DNA of 64,000 nucleotides from Bimuria novae-zelandiae CBS 107.79 (lineage: Eukaryota > Ascomycota > Dothideomycetes > Pleosporales > Didymosphaeriaceae). The number at the start of each line of letters is the position of its first letter. The stretch's first letter is position 1. The notes beneath the pieces are model-generated. The model ran no database searches. It was not told the DNA's origin and saw only the letters and a list, made by a program, of their open reading frames with translations. Positions 10,762 through 23,245 of this stretch are shown piece by piece. The stretch is taken from NCBI GenBank assembly GCA_010015655.1, contig ML976656.1, positions 1,530,856 through 1,594,855 on the forward strand, written 5' to 3'. A program made the position numbers and the translations under genes.

Positions 10762-12690
10762 ATGGCAGGACCTGGTTCGACCACCGTAGCTTCGGCACCT
10801 AAGGAAAAGACCCTAGGAGAGATAGTTATTAAACAAGCGGCTTAGATAGCCTAGCTACAGGAAATTATTAACTAAATAAGCAAGAAGATAAGCTAATAGG
10901 AAAATGCAAAGCATTAACTAAAGGTCCTAAAGCCTAAACCCTATTCTAGAAAGGGCTACCCAGGAACGTTCCTAACCTAGATAGAACTATTCATCTGCTA
11001 CAACCCAGGAAAGTTTAATATAGAACAAGACAAGATCCTAGTTACCTATATAAACATGCAAGACAAGGCAGCCGCGTAGGCTAGACTAATAATTAATAAC
11101 TTCCTTAAGGATAGCAAAGTAGAGGATTATAACTTAGACGCTACTAAAGACGCCTTTAAGGACTAGGAGTCCTTTCGTAAGGCCATGAAAGGAATATTTA
11201 GCACTATTAATAAGGGATATTAAGCTAAACTACGCCTCCAGCGCCTGCGCTAGGAAAAATTAGCAGTACTCTATACGCTAGAGTTTAAATAGATTATAGT
11301 AGAACTTAATAGATAGGGGGAAGCCCTACTTATAATTGCCTACTATAATAGACTAAAAGAATTAGTTAAAGACGAATTAGTCCACCAAGGAAAAGCAGAC
11401 GACCTAGAAGAACTTATTAATAATATAATTAAAGTAGATAATCGCCTGTACGAACGCAAGCTAGAAAAGTAGCATAGTACTAGGCTACTTACTAGAAAAG
11501 AGAATCGATCTAGGCCCGCAGGAAGAGACTAGGACAGAGATATTATTATAACTAATAAAGCCTAATGGTACAAAAAGAAAAATAGCAAGGGAAAACAGCC
11601 GTATAGACTAAAGAAGAGTTACTAAGACAAGAACGGTATCTTGTAGGAAGAACAAGAACGGAGGTTTAAAGATAAAGCCTACCTCTAATATAGCAAATAA
11701 GGCCACTTCGCTAAAGACTGCGACGGTCAGGAAACTAAGGCTAATACGACTAATCTCCTACGAGTAGCTATGGCCACCCTTACGCTGGCAGAAGCCGACG
11801 AAGTGGATCTTACGCAGGAGATCTTAGAGCTAATAAAAGAGGAAGAGGAACGAAAGACCCTTCCTAAGTACTAGATTTTCTAAAGACTGGCTAACAACAC
11901 CTACTGGATGTGCAGTAGTGCGCTACATTAATTGTCTTAGTGTGAGGCAAAAGTAATTGTCTAAGGGGCACACGCATGGGACGCCTACTAGTTAGCAGAA
12001 AAACTATAAGGGCGCCTAAAGCAATACCTACGCCAGATTACAATACAGGAACGACATAAATACGCCAAGTAGTGGCAATGCACGCGCAAAGAATGCCGAC
12101 AACACTTTAAGGCTAGAGTTAGGGCCTCCTATTTTCTAGGAGGTTTAGAATACTATAGGCTAAAGTAGAGCTAGTGTAGCGTGCCTAATAATTGCCACAA
12201 GCACTTTCTAGCCTATTAGGCTAAGCACTATAAATAGAATAGTTAGCATTAATATTTTAATATTACTTACGAGGTACATAGGTAATAAAAGTTTAAAATA
12301 GGCTAGTTCCCTTAGGGCTTAGACCCCCGCGACACTAGCATAATAATAGGAAGTATGTAGCTAGGAAGAGACGCGGACTACTTATTAATTAGGTAAGAGT
12401 AATGCAACCTATAGTGCTTCGCACACCTAAGCCTGCAGGAAGAAGTAGCTTCTTTAGATAGCTACCTAGGGCACAACGTATTAGCCCAGAACGAGTGCCT
12501 TACTCTAAACTGCCCGCAACATAAGATACCGGGAGTATACGAATCTAATAGGATTAGAGAAACCTATGCACTATATTAATAGCGATATAAGTAGCACTAA
12601 ATTAAGGAAGTCTTAAAGCTAGCACGACTTAAAGGTTTGATCTAAAAGGCAGAGGCCTTATGGGGGGCCTAAAACAAGTCTAAAGACTTA
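10762..12690 (+). pseudogene. Gypsy-1 gag with zinc knuckle and extra Cys/His region
   Basis: Starts ATG at 10762 (MAGPGSTTVASAPKEKTLGE), 21 bases after the 5' LTR. The capsid part includes KGYPGTFLT and a zinc-knuckle remnant GHFAKDCDGQ near 11700-11730, whose first two Cys became Tyr/Ser. Beyond it, at 11890-12230, comes an unusual Cys/His-rich stretch: WMCSS, then CTRKECRQHF, then CSVPNNCHKHF. These pairs look like further metal-binding sites before the protease. The same order is seen in Gypsy-2, where the knuckle is intact. Numerous TAG/TAA codons make it a pseudogene. Confidence 0.7.
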
Positions 12691-13207
12691 AAAAACTAAA
12701 TTATTACTAGGCAACGAGCCACACTAGTAATAGTATAATTATTATAGCTTATTAAGTAGATACTCGCAGAGTTAAGAAGCGCTTAATTAAAGATATTATA
12801 GTGCATAGACATCGTGTTATAGCACTAATTAACCGAAGGGTAGACGCGTATCTGATCGCCCCACGAGTGGTTAAGAAATATAATATGCTATATTATAATA
12901 AAAGGATACCGCTGCAAATGGGACTCGCGGACGGGACCTAATTGTAAGGATATAGTAATAGTTGGCTACGCCTCGAGACGGCGCTAGTATAAGTTAACAT
13001 AGCAAGCCTAGAGAGCTAACATGTTTTCACTATCGCAGAGATAGGAGACATTAAAGCTATTGTAGGATACGAATAGCTAGAGCAACATAATCTACGAATA
13101 GACTAGATTAAACAAATAATCCTTCTTTAAAGGCCACTAGCGATGGCTTAGGAGAGCCCTAGTGGAAGGGAAACTCTACGAAAACCTTAGGCGAGGAAGG
13201 AGAGCTA

Positions 13208-15133
13208 AGTCGGGTACCCTAGTTTCCGACACTCTATAGTTTCCGATAGCCCCATAACCTCGCCCCCCACCATGCACCACGACTAAATATTAACTTTAAA
13301 TAACTTAATTTTTTACTAATTTTAAAAATATTTTTTGCACTATTTTCGCTGCCTTTAAATAGCTAGATACACAGAAGAAGATGTCTAGAATATGCTTATA
13401 GACCTTAAATCTAGGGTTGCTTTAGCTACTACTACTACCTAACATAGGGTCTTACGTAATACTCTTTGCAGCCGCTTTAATAGTGCCTAACCCTATTAGT
13501 ACGCTCACAACGGTAAATAATAGCTTATAACTATTTAAGAAAAGCTTTTAGAGAAATAGATTTTTTAGTAAAAGGCTCTTAGTTATGCGCTAAAGCACGC
13601 GCAAGTGCAGGCTATTATAATTATTATTCTTAAGTAATAAAGTAACTATAAGAACCTAGGGAAGAAGTGGACTAGTCACTTTATATAACGCCACCTAGCT
13701 ATTAAATTAAAGTTAGGTCGTCGGACTAGCTAGGAACGCGTAAATAAGGCTACTCTAGAAAATATTAGGCACTTATTTAACCTATACGAAATAGTAAGCT
13801 GGATTCCCCCCTGACGCAGGTATAATGCCGACAAGGGCGGTATTATAGAGGGCTAGGGCATTAATGGGCTTATTATAGGCTCCTCGCAGGAGAGCCTAAA
13901 TGCTATACTAGTTAAGATAATAAATACCCGCACTTAGACCTTTATAGTAAAGTGTATTTTTGCGCTCGGCGTCGCTCTAGACCCCCTTATTATCTTTAGG
14001 CTAAGAGTATCTAGGAGTAGTGGTTTAAGAAGGAGTTTTTGGCTTAGAACCCGGGCTGGCATGTTACCTTTTTGTAAAATAGATAGACGAGTAATAACAT
14101 CGCTGTTAAGTAGCTAGAAAAGGTGTTTTTGCCATAGACTAAGCCTAATAATCCCTTCGAGGCACGGTTACTTATCGTCGACGGCTATAGTAGTTATACT
14201 TTAGACAAATTTATAACTATATATTACTTAAATAATATCTACTTACTCTTTTTCCCTACTTATACTTTATATCTACTCTAGCCTTTAGATTTAGGCTGTT
14301 TCTTAAGTCTGAAGGCGGCGTATCGGCGCTTTGTCGGCGAATATATAGCTTAGACAGATAAAACAAAGCTTAGGAAGGCCAAGTTTCTTAAATTTTATAC
14401 AAAAGCACGTAAAATTGGCCTTCGAGAGCAGTGCATCTAATCTAGGTAGAAGGCAATAGGCTTATACCCTAAGAGCGTAAGGAAGCCCTTAGGTTCTCGC
14501 TAGGTAGTAGTGCGCGAACGGCCGTTAACACCACCCCCTTCTACTATAGATATTAGAACGCTAAAACGCGGCAGCGATGTTATAAAGCTATTTTCTAGAA
14601 AGAACTTCTTACTAACTACACGACGATGCGTTTAGCTTACTACTATAGCATTTAACTATACCTTAATAATAGTTACTATATAAGACCGTAAGATTGCTTC
14701 CTTGCGTGAGCAGGTGGAGCAAGCTAACCCGCTAAAACGCTATAAAGTTATAACTAATCTAAACAATCTCTTTATAAGTCTTGCAGAAGTTCTCTCTTAA
14801 ACTAATTAAAAGCCTACTTAACGTGTTTACAAGGTGAGAAGCGTAAAGCAAAGGGTTGTTATTATAAAGGAAGAGAGTAGCTCTAAGGAGAAAGTAGAGT
14901 AATTATTAGTACGACGTTTAGCACGAAATTAATAACTAACACGATAGTATCTTAATCGTGATTTAAGTGTAGATAAAGAAAGCGATTAAAATCCTTTAAA
15001 TACGATTTTTTTAATACTTTTTTAAAATTATTTAATGAAGCTGTGAGCACATTCGCAACGTAGAGTGGTGGCAGCGGCGAAATTTGGCGGGGTGTCGGAA
15101 CATAGAGGGTGTCGGAAACTAGGGTGCCCGACT
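13208..15133 (+). mobile_element. pogo-A2 DNA transposon (1926 bp)
   Basis: Inverted ends AGTCGGGTACCCTAGTTTCC (left) and its near-complement at 15090-15133, flanked by TA (13206-13207, 15134-15135). The homologous empty site in Gypsy-2 reads GAGCTAACTATC at 62776-62787, confirming both ends and the TA duplication. Same family as pogo-A1 but in opposite orientation. The TIR contains TAGTTTCCGA at 13220 and again at 13237, 17 bp apart. Confidence 0.92.
13381..14902 (+). pseudogene. pogo-A2 transposase remnant
   Basis: Possible start ATG at 13381; frames shift several times and stops are frequent. Recognisable blocks: YNADKGGIIEG (first catalytic Asp, as NxDEKGI in Fot1) near 13830, LLIVDGYSSYTLDKF (second Asp) near 14165, and the following LLFFPTYTLYLLQPLD-like segment near 14250. 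This order is diagnostic of pogo/Fot1 DDE transposases. The C-terminal part is basic and ends near 14902. Not functional. Confidence 0.7.
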
Positions 15134-18100
15134 TAACTATCTAAGATATAAGAAATATTAGTATGTAAGATAGACAGGATCTTAAAGTAATGCCTAGGAC
15201 AGGTGCACTATATATAGGTCCGGGAGACTAAGATAGTCCTAGACAACCCTAGTCTACTAGAAGAATATAAGGAATTCGCAAACCTGTTTGAGGAATACAA
15301 CGAGACTATCCTACCTAAACATAAGGAATAGAATTATAAGATACTATTAATAGAAGGAGCTAAGCTATGGCTAGAGCGCCTAAGGCCCCTTATATATAAA
15401 TAAGAAAAAGAGTTAAAAGAGCTTATTTAGAAGAACCTACGCTCTAGGAAATGGCGGCCTAGTTAGAGCCCTGCAGCCTTCCCTATACTCTTTATTCGTA
15501 AGAAGGATAGCAGGCTGCGACTCTATATAGATTATAAATAGCTAAACGCCGTGACGATTAAGAATCGCTACCCGTTACTACTAATAACGGAGCTTATGGA
15601 TAGACTCCGAGGAGCTACATACTTCACGAAATTCAATATCTAGAATGGATTCTATAGAATTCGAATTGCGAAAAGGCACGAGTGGAAAACGGCTTTCTGC
15701 ACGCGATATGGCCTTTTCGAGTACACGATTATGCCTATAGGGCTAACTAACGCACCAGCAACCTTCTAGGAGTTAATAAATTAAATACTATATAAATACT
15801 TAGACGTATTTTGCATGGCGTACCTCAACAACATCCTAATATATTTATATAGGACCCTAGAAGAACACAAGGAGCATGTGCGAAAAGTACTATAGAAGTT
15901 ACAGGAGCATCGATTACTCCTACACCCTAAAAAATGCGAGTTTCATGTTACTAAGACGGAATATTTGGGATTTATAATATCCCGAGAAGGTGTTAAAATG
16001 GACCCAAAGAAGATCGCGATAATAGAAGAATAGTTACTACTAGAATTAGTAAAAAATACCTAATCCTTCTTAGGCTTTACTAACTTCTATCGCAAATTTA
16101 TTAGGAACTACTTAAAGGTTACCGCTCTACTAACAGAACTTACGAAGATAGGGAAATAGCGTCCTCTATAGGAAATAGAGAAGGAAGCTTTTAAATAATT
16201 AAAGCGCCTATTCCTAACAGCACCCCTACTATAGATATACGACCCAGAGCGATAACACCGCATCTACACAAACGCATCGGACTATACGTTAGGGGCCGTA
16301 CTACTATAAGAATGCAATAACCGAAAGTGGAGACCCGTCTTCTATCACGCAAGAAAGCTCCTAGGAGCGGAGCTTAACTATAAAATCTATAATAAGAAAT
16401 TACTTACTATTGTTAACTACTTTAAATAATAGGAAGTATAGTTTAAGGGAGCTAAGTATTAGATAGAGGTATTCTCTAATTACCTTAATCTAACCCGCTT
16501 TATAATGACTAAGAAGCTTAATTGGCGACAGGCTAGATAGTCTAAATAGATAGTAGAATTTAACTTTTACATTACGCATCTACTAAGAAACGCAAACGCT
16601 ACGACAGATGCACTTAGTAGATAGTTAGACCTTATAGAAGAAGATAATAGTAGTAACTATATCGTAATCCTAACCTACGCGAAGGATAGAACCCTTTACT
16701 ATAATAAGATATAGCTTGCACCAGCACTAGAAGTACGGCGCGCAGATCTTGCCTATTACGGACTAGCTATAGACGGGATACAGGATTATAATAGGCTTAC
16801 GAACGAGGATCGCCAAGCGTATAATCTTTACTAAGCTATAAAATTAATAGCACGGGACTATTAAAACTATATCTAAATTAGCAAGCAGATAGCTCCGCTA
16901 CTAATTAAAAAGTTATATAAGGACAAGGATTAGGGACACCTAGAAATTGCTAAAACAACGCGTCGAATCGCGAACGAATATACTATCCCTAGGCTACGCC
17001 AGGCGGTACAAAAGGTTTTAGGCAACTATTTAGCCTGTTACAAGAATAAGCCTAAGAGATATAAGCCCTATAGCCTCTTACAGCCACTAAAGCCGCCCCT
17101 AAGACCATAGTTAAGTATAACTATAGACTTTATCGTAAAGTTACTAGCATTACTAGCACCAGGGAATAAGGATCCCTATAACTTAATCTTAGTTATAATC
17201 TGTTGACTTACTAAAAAGTCAAGGTTTATGCTAATTAGGGAAGCTATATTAGCAGAAGAACTAGCCTATATAGTAGAACAAGAACTAATATTATAGGTTA
17301 GATAACCTAACGAGTTTATTATAGATAGGGCTAAGGTATTTATATTATTATACTAGACCACGTTTACGGCCTAATTAGGGATTAAGCATAAGCTCACAAC
17401 GAGCTTCTACCCTAAAATAGATAGCTAAACGAAGCGAATAAACTAAACGTTAGAATAATATCTCTAGATGTATATAAATAAGTTTTAAGATAACTAGGTT
17501 AAGCTGTTGCTAACAGCCCAGCTAGCATACAATAGCGCAAGATCGGCGACTACGGGGTACTCGCCATATTATGCCAACCATGGATGTGAACCGACGACTT
17601 ACTAGGATCTATTAGACATCTAGAGCATAGCAAAGAACGCAGCCGATAAAGCCAAACTTATGCAGGATCTGCATAAAATACTATATAAGAACATCGCGCG
17701 GCGTAATAAATAAATAGCGCGATAGGTAAATAAGAAAAGGATTATAGGACTAACCTTTAAGGAGGGGGATAGAGTCCTCCTCTTACGAAAAAATCTTAAG
17801 ATAATAAGGCTAAGTAAAAAACTAGATAACCTTTAAAAAGGACTATTTAAAGTTTAAGAGGTTAGAGGACTAGTAAATTTTAAACTATAGTTACTTATAA
17901 ATACACGCATACACCTAGTTTTCTACAAATCCTTATTAGAACTAGCACCGCTAAACGCCGAACTAGAAACCTAGCTCGAACTCGAGGACGAGGAGTACGA
18001 GGTCGAAGCTATTAAGGACCTATAAAAAATTGGGCGTCAGTACAAGTATCTAGTGAAATGGGAAGGATGGCCAGAGAACCACAACATATAGGAACTAGTA

Positions 18101-18239
18101 TAAAACCTCACGAACTACAGAACAGCGCTGGAGAAATTCCACGAGGAATATCTAGAGGCGCCGCGACCGGGTTAGCAAGGAACTTAAAGAAATCGAAGGA
18201 TATAAAAGGGTTAAAAGGAATAAGTAAATTAGCCTATAA

Positions 18240-18728
18240 CTAGCCTAAGTTAGCCCTTAGAGGTGCGGGTTGTAATAGTTCGCGACTGTTAGTAGCAGCT
18301 GTACCCTTCGGATCCCCCTATTTTTCTAAAGCCTTAATTATATTAGCAATACGGAGATCGTGCTAAGTAAAGGCGTGCTCCTTCTCTTCTACCTTCGCTA
18401 GCTCGCGCCAAAGACGAGCGGTTGCTAAAGCCAAGCAAGCAGACTCCTCTATAGTAAGGGCCTAGCGCTCTTTAGCTATAAGTAATTCTAAACGCTTTTT
18501 GCGTTTCTCCTCCTAAACGCGCTCCTAATCCTTCTCGGGAATCCATAGACTACACTTGGCATGGGCTGCGAGATAGCCCGCACACTACCTAGAAGCAGTG
18601 TTAATAAAACACTATAACTTCTTCTTTTAATAACGCTTATAACTAGACGCTATCTTTAGGCCTTAAGCTTCTACCTTTTGCGCACGAGCGCGACAAGTCG
18701 TAAGGGACGAATAGGGGGCTTTTAGCAT
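18240..18728 (-). pseudogene. Antisense accessory ORF of Gypsy-1: Zn2Cys6-like cluster plus coiled coil
   Basis: Frame of 163 codons on the minus strand, opposite to gag-pol, between the chromodomain (ends 18175) and the 3' LTR (18880). Codons 30-59 keep the spacing x2, x6, x8, x2, x6. Cys remain at 40, 49 and 59; positions 30, 33 and 52 are Tyr (TAT), as expected of TGT changed by RIP. Readable core: CAGYLAAHAKCSLWIPEKD, then EEKRKKRLELLIAKER and a helix rich in Glu/Lys/Leu. It aligns residue for residue with the Gypsy-3 antisense ORF (55465-56085). Seven or more stops fit CAG/CAA/TGG to TAG/TAA. Zinc-binding and DNA-binding roles are inference; start is uncertain. Confidence 0.72.
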
Positions 18729-18879
18729 AGTTAGTAAGGCGAGGGAAATTAAGAGGAGGCTATAATTTGCCTTAAAACGCGGGGATGCGCACCTTTATAG
18801 TAACTAGTACCTACGCGCTAATAGCATAGCAGCACGACGGAGCAAGGTATTAGGATAATAACCTTAAAAAGGGGGATAG

Positions 18880-19353
18880 TATTACGACCACGAACCCTAT
18901 AAGGATAAAGAAGCTAGATAATTACGCTAAGAGAGTAATTATTAGCAAAGTAGTAAAGTTAACGGGACATAACAAGGCGCGGGGTAGCTTAGGTTAGTAG
19001 TTACGTAATAAAGTCCCGCATAAGCGAGAAGTCCCGCATAAAGTACGGGACTATAGGAAGTCCCACGGACTACCTTAGAGAAAGACGTCTTAGCGGGACT
19101 ACGAGGAAGAAGTAGACTAGTATATAGTGTGACAGTTCTCCTATGTTGTTTCTCTCTTTGTAGTTAACTTATATATCTTCTATGCGAGTACGTTCTCCTA
19201 TACAGACTAATAGTTATCTTACTTTATTATAAGATTAGATTGTCTAGCCGCGCTAAGTGTCGCATTAACTTATACTACTAAATAATCCGTAAAGCACCAC
19301 GATACCTTACCGCCCTAACCCGGACCGGACTAAGGTGTGAGAGCCTTATAACA
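18880..19353 (+). repeat. Gypsy-1 3' LTR
   Basis: 474 bp, beginning TATTACGACCACG (TGTTACG mutated) and ending TATAACA. Differences from the 5' LTR are mainly C/T and G/A transitions. Preserves the empty pogo-B site at 19201-19202. Confidence 0.9.
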
Positions 19354-22300
19354 CTTAAAGAAGGAGCGCATAAAGCATTACTAACGCTATAATTAATACG
19401 CTTAAGATAATTCTAATACCTTAAGCTATAAAGTATTTCTTGCTAACTATAAAGGCATAGAGCTTAAAAATAGTAATAGTAGTAATAATAATGCTAGTAA
19501 TAATAATATTAAAGCGTATTTTGCTAACTAAGTCTACTTAACTATATCTTATAGTAAGATTAATAGCAACGCTATTATCTCTAGCCTTAATAATGTTATT
19601 ACACTTTATATAATTATAGGTAATAATCTTTATATCTCTAGTAAAGCAAATAAAGATACTTAACTTTTTTTATTTAATTTACGCTATAGCGTAGATATCT
19701 TTTAAGGTATTATGCCTAACACTAGTGTAGCTAGTGTCTTAACTACTAATAAGACATAAGTAAAGGCGCTGCAGCTTATCTAGCTATTTGTAGTTATTAA
19801 TAAGTCTACTATAAGATATTATTAAATCTAATTTAAAGATAATTTAAAGTATTTCTCCCTTAGCGACGTTAATGTTAGCACGCCGTTTAGTATAATTACT
19901 TTTATAATAATACTAACTAACACACTATTTCTACTCTACTTAAAAGATATAGATTATTATAGTATCTTTTTTAATAACGTCGATAACGTGCTTGTTTAAG
20001 GTAGCAAAGAATTCCTAATTATTTATAAATAGGGACATCTATGGCTTTTACTTAATAAATAAGAGACTGTTATTTACTACTTAACTAAGACTAAGCTACG
20101 CTAGCTTTACCGACGCTTTAGCTATCCTGCTACTAGATAACTACATAAGATCCTTAGTAAAGCAGGCTATAAAGACGTTAATAAGGACATTATTAATTGT
20201 ATTAATAAGTACTATTACTAGTGTTAAATCTATAGTAAAGCACCTGGCCGTTTCCGCTTTACTATTCGCGATAATATAGACTTTAACTTATACGTTATTA
20301 TTAATATAATATATATTAATTAGAAACTAGTGCTCTACGCAGTTAATAAAGCTATAGCTTTTTAAGCTACTTAATTTATGCTAAATATTTAGGTAAACAC
20401 TACTTAGGATCTCCTTCGCGCTATATAGGTTAACATGTACATTAGTCCTTTTAACGTTATTAAGATAGATGCTAGCAAGAATTTTATTACTAATAAGTTT
20501 ATTAATAATGCTACGTTACTTGTAATTAAGGTTAAGGAAGTCCTAGTAGAGGCATATTATTTAATTAGCAAGGTTAAGCGCTATTATGCTCCTATTTACC
20601 GTGCTTATAAGGTAATCTTTATAAACGTTAAACGTATAACTACTCTCGAACATATCTTGCAGATAGCTATTAAGGCTGTTAATAACACTACAGGTCCTAA
20701 TAGACTTATCCTAACTCTTCTTGTCTTTAGAGCATATCCTCGCCTGTTAAAGAAATTACTATTATTACTATTTATTACCGCCCGCGGCGCTATAGTGCGT
20801 AAAGTAATAGCTAAAGTGCGTAAGATTAAGGTAAAGCGCTAAATTAATAAGGCTCTTATAACTTATAATAGTCTTAACGTAACTAATATTTTACTATTAC
20901 CTATCCTAAGCAGCGTTAAGGTCTAGCGAGAAAACTATAGATAGTCTAGCCCGCATTAGATAATTGCCCTCTACGTTAATAAGTAATTTGTAGTTATTAA
21001 AATTAATAATAAATAAGTTACCTTCTGCATTACCGCAGTGCGCCCGTATTATATAAATAATATAATTATTATTACTCCTCCTGTAGAGGACGAGGACAAT
21101 AGTGGCTCTAATAATAATTTTACTCTTATTATAGAGGAGGAGCCCGCGCCTAAGCGTAAGCGCGATAGGCTAAAAGACTTAAAAAATAAGCCTAAACCTA
21201 ATAAAGTTATAACTACTACTATTAACCTTAATTAATATAAGCGTGATAATCTTGTCCTAGCTAAAAAGCTATAAGTAGTTAGTAAGATTATAACACTAAG
21301 GTAACTATTTAAAGTATCTATAAAGGTAGAGATTAACGCCCTTATTATATAAGGCGTCTTCTACTTTAAGAAGTATAGTCCTTACTATTATAATAAAGTC
21401 CGCATCTTTAAGTCACGCATTATTAATAAAGTTAAGGGTAAGACTACTAACTACTTATATAAGAAGTCCTGTCTTATTATCTAAGGATACGCTAATAACG
21501 AAAAAAAGCTTATCCTAACATAGTCTCCCACTATCTAGCGTGCAAGCCAGCGTGTGATTATCGCTCTAGCACCATTACTGTTAAAGCTAGGCATGCACCT
21601 CTGGCTCCGTGACATCACTCAGGCCTATACGCAATCGGATAATCCACTCTAGCGTACTATTGTAGCTAACGTACTAGCCTAGCTTAAGGATAGTTATCTA
21701 ATAAACATAGTTATAATTATTATTAAGCTACTATACGGCATTACTAAAGCAGGTGCCTATTAGTGGTTAACATATAATAAACACCACACTAAGACTCTCT
21801 ATATAATAATATTTACTTATAATCTATACTTACTTATTAGCAAGGCTAGTAGCAAGTGCTTTAGCATTATTAGTATATAAACTAATAACACGCTTAGTCT
21901 ATCTAATAAAGCTTTTATAGATCTTAAGAATTAGAAGCTATATTTTAAGGCTAAGTTTAAGTAGTTTCTCTTACTAGACGCGCAAATTAACTTTAATAGC
22001 TATATTATTAAGCTTAATAATAATAATCGCGCTATTACTCTGCGCTAGAAGAAGTAAGGTAAGAAGCTAAAAATAGCTAATAATAAGTAATTATATATTT
22101 AATAGCGCGCTTAAGGTGCTTATATTATAATAATTTATTAGCTTAAGGCAAGCTTCGACCTCGCCGCCGTAGCCTAAGTAAGTAAGCCTATAAAAGAAGA
22201 AATTACTAGATTAAATAAGTATATTATCTAGTAGAAGGAGAATATTACTCGCAGCCTTAACTTTATTCTACTAGACTTAAGTAACTTAAAGCTATACGCC

Positions 22301-22870
22301 TTTATTAACGTATTATTTACTAATAATAAGGATATATTATTATAGATAGGCTTCGTAATTACGCTTAGTAATAAGACTAAAGATAGTAATTATAACTTTA
22401 AGTTTACTAGTAATATTATTTATTAGTTATTTATTAAGTATAAGCGCGTTACTCGCAGCGTTCTTATATTTAAGATTTACGTAATAACCTATAGAGTTAA
22501 TATTATAATTATAATTAGTAGTATAATTAATATAATTATGTAGCGACTTAACCTCCTTAATATCCCTATTATTATATACACTAACTCACGCTCCTTATAT
22601 AATTACCTTATTAAGCTTAGCACTACTAAGGAAAAGCGTTTTATAATTAATATTATAGCTTTGCGTAAGGCCTATAAGCATAGTAAGCTTATAGATATCC
22701 GCTAGATTAATAAACGTAATAATCTAGTAGACTTAATAACTAAGGCTAGCTCTAACTTAGCTATAAAGTATTTTATTAATTATAACTAGCTCGAGCTTCG
22801 CGTGCAAGGCTAGGTTAATTATACTAAAATTAATACTATAGAGCACGATTATAATAGTAAGAAGTAGTAA
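19354..22870 (+). pseudogene. Copia-1 pol (integrase, RT, RNase H)
   Basis: Copia pol downstream of the Gypsy-1 insertion. Integrase core remnant in the uninterrupted stretch 20435-20842 (VIKIDASKNFITNKF, then AYYLISKVKRYYAPIYRAY, where Copia enzymes have VEAHxSxGxVERYH). RT region around 21540-21860 has RASQRVIIALAPLL and LWLRDITQAYTQSDNPL. RNase H around 22280-22760 includes LNLLNIPIIIYTNSRSL. All catalytic parts carry RIP-type replacements and stops. Frame is plus throughout. No function remains. Confidence 0.75.
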
Positions 22871-23023
22871 GTCTATAATAGTAGTAGGATAGGCACTAAG
22901 AGGGCGCGCACTAGCGCTAACCTATTTAAAAAACTAGTAACTATTATAGATCGTGTTTTTATTGTAGATCTAAGCGTTCTGGGCTAAACTGGCTATATAT
23001 AGCATAAAAGAAAAGATAGCTAG

Positions 23024-23245
23024 TGTTAGTATTGAACCTGCACAACGCTCCTACGGCGTTCACAGCCATGTAGCTTGCCTGTGGTTTGTTACGCTAGTCC
23101 TAATCGGGCTAGCAGGGAACAAACCACGCTCGATAAATACTTCTCGTAATAGCCCACCACAAGAAATCAATCAAAAAAATCACTACTATCCACACCACAT
23201 CGTTGCAACGAGGTCTTGATTCAATAGCCTATTGCCGTATCAACA
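23024..23245 (+). repeat. Copia-1 right (3') LTR
   Basis: 222 bp matching 6272-6493, followed by the CTAAT duplication. Less RIP-altered than the left copy in its second half. Confidence 0.9.

Larger units (their letters stand above)
12700..18175 (+). pseudogene. Gypsy-1 pol (protease, RT, RNase H, integrase, chromodomain), split by pogo-A2
   Basis: Protease-like segment at 12780-13200, pogo-A2 insertion, then from 15134 a long readable pol. RT blocks include FPILFIRKKD and [16 protein letters not shown]. The catalytic YxDD box reads YLNNILIYL near 15825 (Asp to Asn). RNase H region TNASDYTLGAVLL (16270), integrase HHCC/core around 16900-17500 with FYPKIDS in place of FYPQTDGQ. The C-terminus is a chromodomain (17992-18165): EYEVEAIKDL then YKYLVKWEGWPE. 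Chromodomains steer integration to marked histone H3. Tens of stop codons; stop at 18173-18175. Confidence 0.83.
8162..19353 (+). mobile_element. Gypsy-1 chromovirus LTR retrotransposon with two pogo insertions
   Basis: LTRs: 8162-10740 (475 bp after removing pogo-B and one TA) and 18880-19353 (474 bp), starting TGTTACGACCACGAACCC (TATTACG in the right copy) and ending TATAACA. The tetranucleotide CTTA flanks both sides, so the duplication is 4 bp or an eroded 5 bp. A textbook polypurine tract (AAAAAGGGGGATAG) precedes the right LTR. Internal order is gag, protease, RT, RNase H, integrase, chromodomain, which is a Ty3/Gypsy chromovirus. An antisense accessory ORF lies between the chromodomain and the 3' LTR. 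Inserted into Copia-1. Confidence 0.9.
6272..23245 (+). mobile_element. Copia-1 LTR retrotransposon with nested Gypsy-1
   Basis: Two 222 bp LTRs (6272-6493 and 23024-23245) begin TGTT and end AACA. The flanks are CTAAT on both sides (6267-6271, 23246-23250), a perfect 5 bp duplication. A purine-rich tract (AAAAGAAAAGATAG) precedes the right LTR. The internal order gag, integrase, reverse transcriptase, RNase H is Ty1/Copia. Gypsy-1 interrupts it just after the gag zinc knuckle (8161/19354). Its own length without the insert is about 5.8 kb. Internal coding DNA is strongly RIP-mutated, while the LTRs kept more CpA. Confidence 0.9.
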
